Assembly: GCA_016195405.1 (NCBI GenBank)
Contig: JACPZP010000171.1
Location: 1 to 47,829, forward strand
DNA length: 47,829 nt
Source: Planctomycetota bacterium
GTDB lineage: Bacteria; Planctomycetota; Planctomycetia; Gemmatales; Gemmataceae
Direction: 5' to 3'
Shown: piece by piece, positions 7,991-15,855 of the stretch
How the letters are laid out: the number at the start of each line of letters is the position of its first letter
How positions within the stretch are numbered: position 1 is the stretch's first letter
Program-made: the position numbers and the translations under genes
The notes under the pieces: generated by a model
Seen by the model: the letters and a program-made list of their open reading frames with translations, nothing else
Databases searched by the model: none
What the model was told of the DNA's origin: nothing

Positions 7991-9982
7991 CTACACCGCC
8001 GCCTCATATTCGAGCTTGCCGAGCACGCCGGCGATCTTCTCGCGGCAGTCGTCGCGCGCCTTCAGCTTCTGCTGGATCTCTCGATTGATCTGCTCAAGCC
8101 GGTCCTCTTGCGCGTTTAGGGTTTTCGCGAAGCGTTCACGCAGGTCCTTTTCGGCGGGGCGGTCGCCTAGCGACGCTAAGTTCTCGCGGATGCGTTTTTG
8201 CTCGTTGTTGATCGATGCCCTTTCATGATCCAGGGTCCGCACGGCGGCGTCGAGGGCGGCGGCTTCGCGGTGGAGATCGAGCGCTTGCCGGAGCGTCTTC
8301 TCGGTCTTGGCATCCACGTATTTCTGTTCGAGCCACAAGCCAAGCTGCTTTTCTTGAATGTCGGCTAGGGCGTAGGCCTGGTGCAGGGTTTGCTTTTGGC
8401 GAATGACGAACGGCGTTACGGCCTTGGGGGCGATGGTGAAACGGAAGCGCCAATAGTTTTCGGTGGTTTCCCGCGGCTCGGCGGTGGCAAAGAGCTTCCA
8501 CTCCGAACCGCCGCGCGGGTGGTCGAGGTAAAGCACGTGTTCCTGATCCGATTTGTTCTTGAACTGGTAGGTCGTGACTTGATTCTTGACGTACTCGGTT
8601 TTCAAGATGCCGCGCTCGATGATCACGCGGTGGATTTTGTCGTTGTGCGAATCGATGCTGTCGAGCGCGGTCACGCTCAATTCCACGGAGTAGGGCACCA
8701 AGCGCTCTTCATCGGGCTTGAGCGTGTCCAGCATCGCCTCGCCGACGTAGCTGCCAGCTTCAAGCACGGTGACGGGACCGCCTTCCAGCGTCAGTCCGGT
8801 GGTGTTCTTGAAGTCGACGGAGCGCATCGGATTCTCGGCGCGGTTATGTTTGTTGTAGAGCAGCACCGGCCGGCCCTCGAAGCCACGCAAGACGATGGGC
8901 ACGAGCGCGGACTGGTTGCGGCGAATCGTGACGGGATGCTCGATCTCGTATTCGAAGAGATCGCCGACCTTGCGTTCGCGAACTTGAGCGGGCGCGGAGC
9001 TGATGGCTGATCTTGGCGCTAGCGCTTCGAGCTTGCGCACCACCCCACTCATCGCGCTTAATGTGACCGGTCTGGGCATCGCCCCCGAAAGAATTTCGTC
9101 GCCGACCTCATCGGCGTCCTCCAGAAAGGCGGCGTGCATCACGCCTTCCTCCACCTCCGGCGGCAGCACGCCGGTCGTGTCTTGAACGCGAACTTCGGGC
9201 CGGCGAATGTAGCGCGGCGTGTAGAGGTCGTGAACGAAAGAGACCGGCAGCCCCGATATCAACGAGAGCTGCACGTTCTCCCAATCCTCATCCTGGGTGT
9301 TGTCGACAACGGCCCAACCCTGGATCATGGCTGGTTTCGCTTCCTCGCCGAGCAGAATCCGATAGGTCGCCTTCCACACCGGTGCGCCCAGGGTGTAGCT
9401 GATGCGGATGGTGCGCTGGCCGGCGCCCTCAGCGAAGAAGGTGAAGGTGCGCGAGTCCTTTTTCTTGGCGGAAAGCTGCGTCTTGAGATAGTACTCCAGA
9501 TCGCGCTTCAAGATGGGATCGAGGATTTGCAGGCTCATCTGCGAGTGCAAGTCGAACGAGCGCACCGAGCCTAGGTCCGTGAGCAGGGATAGCAGCACCA
9601 CTTTGACGATGCCGTCGCCGGTTTGCCGGTCGGTGGTGTCGATGCCCAGGATGATGCCCTCGATCGGATCGGACACGCCGGAATGCAAGGCCACGCGGGC
9701 GCCCTTGATCTGGGCGAGCAGTTGCACGAGGCTGCCTTCATCGGGGATGTTCAGGGCAACCTCGGCGAGAAGCTGTTCGAGGGGTTTGGTTGAATCGTAC
9801 GAGACCGACGCGATGTGGCCGCCGTCGAGATCGAGGACGGTGAGCGATTTCAGCACGTCGCTGACCTCGGCCTGTTTGAAGGTAAGCGCCAAGCGGGCCT
9901 CGTTCTCCACCTTTCCTTCGCGCTCGAAATAGCCAATGCCGTGCTTGTAAAGGACGACGCGCGTGATGGGCATAGATGACAT
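7991..9982 (-). CDS. DUF4139 domain-containing protein
   Basis: This 663-residue protein belongs to the DUF4139 (mucoidy-inhibitor-like) group, whose biochemical function is unsettled. I chose the start at MSSMPITRVVLYKHG because an AAGGGAGC ribosome site precedes it; the longer open frame upstream has no such site and would overlap the divergent promoter region. The N-terminal half starts with the family-typical TRVVLYKHGIGYFER. The central beta-rich DUF4139 region includes VWKATYRILL, GWAVVDNTQDEDWENV and LSLISGLP (about 215-255). The last 130 residues form a coiled coil rich in Arg, Glu and Gln. No signal peptide or transmembrane helix is seen. Its 3' end is duplicated at 7119-7283. Confidence 0.8.
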   Translation of the reverse strand: MSSMPITRVVLYKHGIGYFEREGKVENEARLALTFKQAEVSDVLKSLTVLDLDGGHIASVSYDSTKPLEQLLAEVALNIPDEGSLVQLLAQIKGARVALHSGVSDPIEGIILGIDTTDRQTGDGIVKVVLLSLLTDLGSVRSFDLHSQMSLQILDPILKRDLEYYLKTQLSAKKKDSRTFTFFAEGAGQRTIRISYTLGAPVWKATYRILLGEEAKPAMIQGWAVVDNTQDEDWENVQLSLISGLPVSFVHDLYTPRYIRRPEVRVQDTTGVLPPEVEEGVMHAAFLEDADEVGDEILSGAMPRPVTLSAMSGVVRKLEALAPRSAISSAPAQVRERKVGDLFEYEIEHPVTIRRNQSALVPIVLRGFEGRPVLLYNKHNRAENPMRSVDFKNTTGLTLEGGPVTVLEAGSYVGEAMLDTLKPDEERLVPYSVELSVTALDSIDSHNDKIHRVIIERGILKTEYVKNQVTTYQFKNKSDQEHVLYLDHPRGGSEWKLFATAEPRETTENYWRFRFTIAPKAVTPFVIRQKQTLHQAYALADIQEKQLGLWLEQKYVDAKTEKTLRQALDLHREAAALDAAVRTLDHERASINNEQKRIRENLASLGDRPAEKDLRERFAKTLNAQEDRLEQINREIQQKLKARDDCREKIAGVLGKLEYEAAV

Positions 9983-10032
9983 TTGAAGCTCCCTTGCCTG
10001 GATTGCCTCTCTTACGGCGTTGTGAACAGCGC

Positions 10033-10060
10033 TTGCAAAAAGCCAGGGCCCTGTTATGGT
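10033..10060 (+). promoter_or_regulatory. Candidate sigma70-type promoter for the envelope cluster
   Basis: TTGCAA at 10033-10038 and TATGGT at 10055-10060 are separated by 16 bases, 25 bases before the start codon of the beta-barrel gene. The region lies between divergent genes (DUF4139 on minus, barrel on plus), where a promoter is expected. Planctomycete promoter consensus is poorly defined, so this is a pattern match only. Confidence 0.3.
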
Positions 10061-10085
10061 TCGCCGCTCTCTTACGGAGATTCTC

Positions 10086-11063
10086 ATGCTGCGACAGGCC
10101 GGCCTTGCCGTGCTGCTTCTAGCCGGACCGTTTCTCGTGTATCCGAACGCGGTCTTCGGCCAAGCGAGCGCGCTGTCGGCGCCACGCATTTCGAACGTGC
10201 CGACCACCGGCATTCCGCAGACGCAGCCGCCTCCGCAACCCGACCCGACGCCCATTAACGAATCGAGCACGAGCTTTCTCGACAGCGCCTTGCCTCGCAA
10301 TACGGTTCGGCTCCGCTTCGATATCGCGGACTATAACCGCACGCCGACCTTGGCCGAGTTCTTCCAGCCGAAGGGAGGCATACCCGGAAGCCCCGGTCCG
10401 CCGATTCCCGAGCGCAATATTCACTACCAAGAGCTGACCACTTACGCCGAATACGCTCCGCAACCGTGGTTTTCGATCTTTTTCGAGACGCCGTTTCTTT
10501 GGCTCAATCCGGACTTCAATCGCAACGAGCACGGCGTCGGCGATCTCAATCTGGGCTTCAAGCTGATCCTGTGGCAGGACGCGCCGTTTCTATTCACCTT
10601 GCAATTCCGGGCATACCTGCCGACGTCCGCCGACAGCGCCCTGGGCACCAACCACGTCAGCATCGAGCCGGCGCTGCTCGCCAATTGGCGCATCACCGAT
10701 TTCCTAACGCTCGAAGGCGACATCCGCTATTGGGCGCCCCTGGGCGGCACCGACTTCGCCGGCGACGTGGCCCGCTACGGCCTGTGCTTATCCTATGGGC
10801 AGCGCTCGGCCGGTGAAATCTGGATAACACCCATGGTGGAAGTGGTCGGCTGGTCGGTCCTGGGCGGCAAAGTCATGCACGCAACGGCGCCCGACCAATT
10901 CACCGTCGACGATGTTCGCAGCACATTCATCTTCAACGCCTATCTTGGCGCCCGCCTCGGCCTGGGCAGCAACGCCGACTTCTATGTCGGGTATGGCCGC
11001 TGTTTATCCGGGCCGTCGTGGTATCGAGATATACTTCGCGTCGAGTTTCGCTTTTTGTTCTAA
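10086..11063 (+). CDS. Predicted outer-membrane beta-barrel protein
   Basis: This secreted protein has 325 residues. The ATG at 10086 follows GGAG and gives a good signal peptide (LRQAGLAVLLLAGPFLVYP, cleavage near VFGQ); the frame opens 10 codons earlier. A Pro-rich linker (PQTQPPPQPDPTP) precedes the body. The body alternates aromatic and polar residues in strands such as FSIFFETPFLWL, LNLGFKLILW and AYLGARLGLGSNADFYVGYG, and ends in a terminal Phe (VEFRFLF), the classic outer-membrane barrel signature. The fold resembles barrel proteins of the phenol-MetA-like group, but substrate and role are unknown. It leads a plus-strand run with export lipoproteins, so a surface or polysaccharide role is possible. 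Confidence 0.65.
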   Translation: MLRQAGLAVLLLAGPFLVYPNAVFGQASALSAPRISNVPTTGIPQTQPPPQPDPTPINESSTSFLDSALPRNTVRLRFDIADYNRTPTLAEFFQPKGGIPGSPGPPIPERNIHYQELTTYAEYAPQPWFSIFFETPFLWLNPDFNRNEHGVGDLNLGFKLILWQDAPFLFTLQFRAYLPTSADSALGTNHVSIEPALLANWRITDFLTLEGDIRYWAPLGGTDFAGDVARYGLCLSYGQRSAGEIWITPMVEVVGWSVLGGKVMHATAPDQFTVDDVRSTFIFNAYLGARLGLGSNADFYVGYGRCLSGPSWYRDILRVEFRFLF

Positions 11064-11120
11064 CAGCTGCGCGAGAAATTGGCGCGGACCGCGGATCGGG
11101 TCATTGACAGGGGGTTGGTC

Positions 11121-11645
11121 ATGATCGGAAAACACGGCCGCACCGGCGTCGCGGCGATTGTTGCCGGTTGCTGCGTAGCGACGATTTTAGGTTGCACTCT
11201 CATAGAGAAGTCATTTCCACCGCGCGATCCGAAAGGCCCCGAGCAAATCACTGTCGAGGAATTGGAGAGCCAAGGCGACGGCGGGCTTAAAACTGATAAC
11301 CGCGCGCACTACTTCGTGATAATCGAATGGGGCGGCGGCATGGGCCGGCATGTTTATCGCCAGCCGATCTCCGGCAGGGAAGTTGTACTTGATCTCATCG
11401 GCCAGATACCTGGCCTAATGCCGTCCAAGCGGGGAATCTGGCTGGTCCGACCTTTTACCGATTGTGATGAGGTGCTGACGGTCGATTGGAAAGCGATTAC
11501 CGAACGCGGCGTCAACGAGACGAACCACGAAATCTTGCCCGGCGATCGCATTTACGTTGGCGCTATCCAGTTGACGCAATTGGAGTTGTGCTTGTCGCAA
11601 CTCTGGGCGCCTCTCGAGCGGATTCTCGCCTTGAAATTCTGGTGA
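11121..11645 (+). CDS. Mini export-type lipoprotein: signal plus C-terminal domain only
   Basis: This 174-residue lipoprotein starts at the ATG after GGGGTTGG. Its lipobox ends at Cys25 (VATILGC). The signal region aligns residue for residue with that of the larger neighbour at 11862-13265 (Cys25 in both). Residues from about 58 to the end match that neighbour's C-terminal part: both have YxVII, a GGGxGxxVxRxPI segment, IWLxRP, the VDWxAIT element and PGDRxYV. The central polysaccharide-export domain of the larger protein is absent. It is therefore a paralogue that keeps the membrane anchor and the SLBB-like C-terminal module. It may act as a cap or partner of the larger protein; that is inference. 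Confidence 0.75.
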   Translation: MIGKHGRTGVAAIVAGCCVATILGCTLIEKSFPPRDPKGPEQITVEELESQGDGGLKTDNRAHYFVIIEWGGGMGRHVYRQPISGREVVLDLIGQIPGLMPSKRGIWLVRPFTDCDEVLTVDWKAITERGVNETNHEILPGDRIYVGAIQLTQLELCLSQLWAPLERILALKFW

Positions 11646-11861
11646 GTCTTATCGGCCTGGGTCCGGCTCGGCTCGCCGGACCTACGTGGCCGAAACTTTA
11701 ATCTGCTCTTGCAACGGCTCCATTTTTTGGGTACATCCCTCCCCTCATTCTCCAAAACAAGCTAAGGGAGCGCCCGGGCTCCACGGGGAAGCCCCGCCGG
11801 GCTGTCGCCTTTCGTGAGTCCGGCGCGGACTCTTGATCGGTTCCATTTCAAGGAGTGGGTC

Positions 11862-13265
11862 ATGGTCGGAAAATGCCGCCGCATCGGGGTCGCGGCCCTT
11901 CTCGCCGGCTACTGCATGGCGACTTTCGCCGGCTGCATGGTTATCGAAGGGACCTTTCCGCCTCCCAGTTCGACTGGGACGACATCCACCCCATGGAACA
12001 CCGGAAGCCTGAGCACCGGCGCCTTGAAACCAGGCCCCGTTCCCGATCGGCTGCCTCGGGACATTCAGCCGACGGCTAGTCTGCCGGCCGAGCCGCAACC
12101 GGTCGAATCGAAGGATGCCGTCAAGGCGATACAGCCCGCGCAGCTCCAGCAGACTGCGTCGGGGCCGAAGGCCGGTTCGCCTGCGACGCTGCCGGCGAGC
12201 ATTAGCGCCGCCAACATGCAAGTTTCCGATGGGCAACCCGGCGCCAGGTTGCCGAACGCCGGTCAATTACCGCCGACGGACGCCGGCTGTGCCGCGGGTG
12301 GAGCGCCGAATCTCGGCGCGGCCACGGGCATGCCGTTGCCGACCGAAAAATCCATGGTCTCCCACCCGCTGTATACCGTCGCGCCGCAGGACATCATTAC
12401 GATCGACGCCATTCGCTTGGTGCCACGGCCGCCGTACAAGGTGGAACCGCTGGAAATCCTGTTCATCAACGTCACCGACACGCTGCCCAATCAGCCGATC
12501 TCCGGCGCCTTCGTGGTTTCGCCGGAAGGCACCGTCAGCCTTGGCTTCAATTACGGCTCAGTACGTGTTTCCGGCATGACGCTTGACCAGATTCAGAACG
12601 CCGTGCGCACGCACTTGGCCAATATCCTGCGCAATGCCCAGGTCACCATCGCTCTGGCTCAATTCCGCGGCTTCCAGCAAATCCGCGGCGAGCACCTGGT
12701 GCGCCAAGACGGCACCATCAGCCTGGGGACCTACGGCTCGGTCTATGTCGCCGGCATGTCGCTCGAGCAGACGAAGTGCGCAATCGAAAACCATCTTGCG
12801 GCCTACCTGCTCAATCCGCAGGTGGCGGTTGACGTGTTCGCTTACAACAGCAAGGTCTATTACGTGATCATCGACGGCGGCGGCTTCGGCCAGCAAGTGT
12901 TCCGCTTGCCCATCACCGGCAACGAAACCGTGCTCGACGCCATCAGCCAGGTTCAAGGACTGGCGCCGGTTTCTTCGAAGCATCGCATCTGGTTGGCTCG
13001 GCCGTCCCCGGTCCACGCGAACTGCAACCAGGTGCTGCCGGTCGACTGGAACGCCATCACCCAGGGCGGCTCGACCCCGACCAACTATCAAATCTTCCCC
13101 GGCGATCGCGTCTACGTCAGCGCCAACCGCCTGATCCAGTTCGACAACTACCTGTCGCAACTTCTGGCGCCCGTCGAACGCGTCCTCGGCGTGACGCTTT
13201 TGGGAACGCAGACGTTCCAGAGCTTCCGCAACAACGGCAATAACAACGCCTTCATTGTGCCGTGA
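11862..13265 (+). CDS. Polysaccharide biosynthesis/export lipoprotein (Wza-like family)
   Basis: This outer-membrane lipoprotein of 467 residues has a lipobox at Cys25 (TFAGC). The ATG at 11862 follows AAGGAG. After the signal there is a low-complexity Pro/Gln/Ala linker to about residue 165. The polysaccharide-export domain then begins at PPYKVEPLEIL. It contains two similar copies of a short module: VSPEGTVSLGFNYGSVRVSG and RQDGTISLGTYGSVYVAG. SLBB-like beta-grasp regions follow, including PVDWNAITQGG and FPGDRVYV near the C-terminus. In the Wza family such proteins form the outer-membrane exit channel for polysaccharide. No glycosyltransferase or Wzc-type kinase is in the window, so the exported polymer is unknown. 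It shares signal and C-terminal region with the preceding gene. Confidence 0.8.
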   Translation: MVGKCRRIGVAALLAGYCMATFAGCMVIEGTFPPPSSTGTTSTPWNTGSLSTGALKPGPVPDRLPRDIQPTASLPAEPQPVESKDAVKAIQPAQLQQTASGPKAGSPATLPASISAANMQVSDGQPGARLPNAGQLPPTDAGCAAGGAPNLGAATGMPLPTEKSMVSHPLYTVAPQDIITIDAIRLVPRPPYKVEPLEILFINVTDTLPNQPISGAFVVSPEGTVSLGFNYGSVRVSGMTLDQIQNAVRTHLANILRNAQVTIALAQFRGFQQIRGEHLVRQDGTISLGTYGSVYVAGMSLEQTKCAIENHLAAYLLNPQVAVDVFAYNSKVYYVIIDGGGFGQQVFRLPITGNETVLDAISQVQGLAPVSSKHRIWLARPSPVHANCNQVLPVDWNAITQGGSTPTNYQIFPGDRVYVSANRLIQFDNYLSQLLAPVERVLGVTLLGTQTFQSFRNNGNNNAFIVP

Positions 13266-13341
13266 TTACGTGCCGTGATTACCGACAAATTCGCTTAATT
13301 TTGCCCACTTTCCGTGCCGACATTAGACCAAGGAGGTTTCC

Positions 13342-13758
13342 ATGAACCGATGGCGTTTCGCCTTCGTGGCCGTCCTCGGACTGTGGGCGCTGCCGTCGCT
13401 CGCCCAAGCGCAACCGCGCCTTGGAAGCTATCAGAGACCGCAGGTGAATCCCAACCCGACGTTCAGCCCGTACTTGAATCTGGTGCGCGGCGGCGCGGGC
13501 GGCGTCGCGAACACGGCGATCGACTACTACGGCATCGTGCGGCCGCAGCTCGACTTTCGCAATAACGTCACGACCCTGCAGCAACAGTTGCAAGGGATCC
13601 AAATGCAGCAGACGCAGCAGGCGACCGAGGCGGAGGCCAACATACCGGCGACCGGACGAGCTGTCGGCGGTTTCTTGAACTATTCGCATTTCTTCCCGCA
13701 AATGACTCAAGGCGGCGGCAATCGTCCGGCGCCCACCGGCTCCGCGGGACAGAGATAG
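13342..13758 (+). CDS. Small secreted protein, function unknown
   Basis: This 138-residue protein follows a strong AAGGAGG ribosome site. It has a clear signal peptide ending near SLAQAQ. The mature part is rich in Gly, Asn, Gln and Pro, with YLNLVRGGAGGVANTAIDYYGIVRP followed by a Gln-rich helix (LQQQLQGIQMQQTQQA) and GFLNYSHFF. No enzyme motif is present. It is co-oriented with the export lipoproteins and the Cys-rich protein, and the short spacing suggests a common transcript. It is probably periplasmic or surface-associated. Confidence 0.6.
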   Translation: MNRWRFAFVAVLGLWALPSLAQAQPRLGSYQRPQVNPNPTFSPYLNLVRGGAGGVANTAIDYYGIVRPQLDFRNNVTTLQQQLQGIQMQQTQQATEAEANIPATGRAVGGFLNYSHFFPQMTQGGGNRPAPTGSAGQR

Positions 13759-13786
13759 TTGGGAATCAACTCGAAGGAGGGTCAGA

Positions 13787-14203
13787 ATGTTTCGCGGAAT
13801 CATCGGCAAGACGCTGCTCGCGCTAGGCGCCGCTGTTTTGTTGCAGCAGCCGGCCTGGGCTCAGGAGAGCGCGGGCACGGCTGGATGCGCGACCGCGGCG
13901 TGCAATTCCTGCAAAACGTGCCAGACGCATCACTGCCCGCCGTGCTTTCGCTGGTGCCAGGAAGGCGCGCCGCGCTTGAAGTTCCAGCACGGCTGCCCCA
14001 AGCCCATTTGTAATCCGTGCGAGATGCAAAACTGGGGCTACTATCAAACGTGCTGGACTCCCTGGCCGTTTCCGCCCGACTACTCGCACTGCCGCATGCC
14101 CGTTCCTGCCGCGGAAGGGACCCCAATGATGCCGCCCGCCGCGGTCATGGTTCAACCCGGCAACGGCGCTCAAGCGCCAGCCGCGCGCAAAGGCGGGCTG
14201 TAA
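13787..14203 (+). CDS. Cys-rich small secreted protein, function unknown
   Basis: This 138-residue protein follows an AAGGAGGG ribosome site and a signal peptide cleaved near AWAQE. The mature part has 12 cysteines in its first 80 residues, in closely spaced sets (CATAACNSCKTC, HHCPPC, CPKPICNPC), plus a Trp/Pro-rich segment (TCWTPWPFPPDYSHC) and a Pro/Ala/Met-rich tail. The spacing suggests a disulphide-stabilised or metal-binding surface protein, but it matches no zinc-finger or haem pattern (no CxxCH). It is the last gene before a long palindrome. Confidence 0.6.
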   Translation: MFRGIIGKTLLALGAAVLLQQPAWAQESAGTAGCATAACNSCKTCQTHHCPPCFRWCQEGAPRLKFQHGCPKPICNPCEMQNWGYYQTCWTPWPFPPDYSHCRMPVPAAEGTPMMPPAAVMVQPGNGAQAPAARKGGL

Positions 14204-14220
14204 GAGACGGACGAAGACTC

Positions 14221-14290
14221 GGCGAGCCGGGAGCGTCAGCGACCGGAGTGACGAAGGGATCACTCCGGTCGCTGACGCTCCCGGCTCGCC
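14221..14290. repeat. 31-bp perfect palindrome, GAGCCGGGAGCGT family (copy A)
   Basis: Arms at 14221-14251 and 14260-14290 are perfect reverse complements over 31 bases with an 8-base loop. The arm reads GGCGAGCCGGGAGCGTCAGC and continues GACCGGAGTGA. Related, more diverged copies lie at 31062-31140 and 43274-43344. It sits between the convergent Cys-rich gene and the cytochrome gene, where it could act as a two-way terminator. No T-run follows, so the repeat-family reading is the stronger one. Confidence 0.9.
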
Positions 14291-14296
14291 GCTTTC

Positions 14297-15784
14297 CTAT
14301 TTTGCAGTCAAGTCCTGATCCAAAATCACAAGTTCATTGTCCTGCGATGCTATCCTCTCGGCGACCGTAGGCCACAAGTGTCGATAAAGCAGGCGCACAC
14401 GAAGCTTGGTGACGACGGGAAACGTAAACGTGCGGCGATCCGGTTGCCCTGGATGGAGCCGCGTGTCCGTCATCGTTTCGTAAGGCAGCCAAAAGGGCAG
14501 GGGAGTGCGGCCGGCGTCGTCGGTCAGCGTCTTGGCATACAAAACTCCCGCTTGGCCCGCGACGTTGGCGCCTGCGAAGGCCGGCAGACGTGGTCCGTCG
14601 TGGGCATCTACAGTCCTGCCCGCTTCATCCGTCGCTTCCACAACCATGACGAGATTGCGGTCGAAGAATCCTGTCGGCACGCGATGGCCGACGTTGTCTG
14701 CTGTCAATGTCATTTCCACTTGCGTCCGGTTTCCCTCGGTCCTGATGCGAACTTCCAATCGCAGACACTTTTTGAGCATCGCTAGGCTTCCGCCCGGGAA
14801 ATCGTGGCTCGCCAGCGTCTTTGGCGCGCGCTCAATACCGCCGTGACCCGGAGCGACATTCGTCATCGCTCCGGTGGGCGTCATGTGGCAATCCTGGCAT
14901 TGCGTGCCTGCCTTCGCCGCCGGACTTTGCAGCCACTCCGTGTAGGTTCCGTAGACGTGGACGCCGAAGATGACGCCTTCGTGGCACGACGCACAATAAC
15001 GGCTCTCCTTATAAAAGGGCGCGTAGACAAACGCATCGCCGGGCCGGACGGCGTCGGGCAAGGGGCCGAAGAAGAGTTGCTCATCGCCGTGCGGTCGAAG
15101 TAGTTCATAGCCGTCGCGGCCAAAGCGCGTGCCGAGCTTGTCGGTCGGAGCGTCGGCGATTTTGTGGCAATAGTCGCAGTGCACTCCGCGGGCAGCCACG
15201 CCATTCACCGACCGCAGATCGTAGTCGAGCGTGGGCGAGGACATGGTTGGGGCATGGCACGACGCACAGACGCCGGCCCCCAGGGGATGCTGTTCGAGCA
15301 GATTCCAGTCTTTGCCGAGCGGACTTTCGGTACCGCCGAAAAGCGTCAGCACGCGCGGGTTGACTGCGGAGCGCGCGTGACCGCTGCCGGCCCACTCGCG
15401 CTCGATGGCGCCATGACAGTTGCCGCAGTTGTTCGGCTTTTTCGAATCACGGACTGGATCAATCCAGGTGTAATCAAAGTTGTCTTCGGACGGCAGCGGA
15501 GCGAGGCGGATTTGTATAGGGTGGCGATTCGACGGCGTCCAACCGATGCGGTAGCCCGGTTTGGCGGCTGTGACGCGCGTGGCGTTCTCGCGGCGTCGCA
15601 GGTTGAACTTGCCGGCGGCGTCGGTCCGGGTGCAGTCGGCCTGACCCTGCGAGCGGACGGTTGCGAAGGGGACGGGGCCCTGGAAGTCGACTACCACGCC
15701 CTCGATGACCGAGCCTTTAGGTGTTGCGACGAAAACCAATGGCAGGAGCAGCAGCGTCAGCGCCAAGATATGAATGCGCCGCAT
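14297..15784 (-). CDS. Five-haem cytochrome c with N-terminal regulatory-type beta domain
   Basis: This 495-residue exported protein starts at the Met of MRRIHILALTLLLLPLVFVA, which gives a signal peptide; the frame is open 21 codons further upstream through a palindrome. Residues about 25-95 resemble a carboxypeptidase-regulatory-like beta sandwich (IEGVVVDFQGPVPFATV, TDAAGKFNLR). Five CxxCH haem-attachment motifs follow: CGNCH, CASCH, CDYCH, CASCH and CQDCH. The last 170 residues are beta-rich and free of haem motifs (VGHRVPTGFFDRNLVMVVE). The motif order resembles the cytochrome c554/multihaem group used for periplasmic electron transfer. The partner is unknown. Confidence 0.8.
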   Translation of the reverse strand: MRRIHILALTLLLLPLVFVATPKGSVIEGVVVDFQGPVPFATVRSQGQADCTRTDAAGKFNLRRRENATRVTAAKPGYRIGWTPSNRHPIQIRLAPLPSEDNFDYTWIDPVRDSKKPNNCGNCHGAIEREWAGSGHARSAVNPRVLTLFGGTESPLGKDWNLLEQHPLGAGVCASCHAPTMSSPTLDYDLRSVNGVAARGVHCDYCHKIADAPTDKLGTRFGRDGYELLRPHGDEQLFFGPLPDAVRPGDAFVYAPFYKESRYCASCHEGVIFGVHVYGTYTEWLQSPAAKAGTQCQDCHMTPTGAMTNVAPGHGGIERAPKTLASHDFPGGSLAMLKKCLRLEVRIRTEGNRTQVEMTLTADNVGHRVPTGFFDRNLVMVVEATDEAGRTVDAHDGPRLPAFAGANVAGQAGVLYAKTLTDDAGRTPLPFWLPYETMTDTRLHPGQPDRRTFTFPVVTKLRVRLLYRHLWPTVAERIASQDNELVILDQDLTAK

Positions 15785-15805
15785 GGGATGGGTCCAGCAA
15801 TTGAA

Positions 15806-15842
15806 ATTGCAAATTGACAATTGAACATTGTCAATTTGCAAT
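15806..15842. repeat. AT-rich perfect 16-bp inverted repeat between secDF and the cytochrome gene
   Basis: ATTGCAAATTGACAAT at 15806-15821 pairs perfectly with 15827-15842 around a 5-base loop. It lies 13 bases past the end of secDF on the minus strand and 22 bases before the cytochrome start. Position fits a terminator or attenuator between the two genes. Its AT-richness stands out from the GC-rich surroundings. Confidence 0.75.
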
Positions 15843-15855
15843 CTCAATTCCCCGC

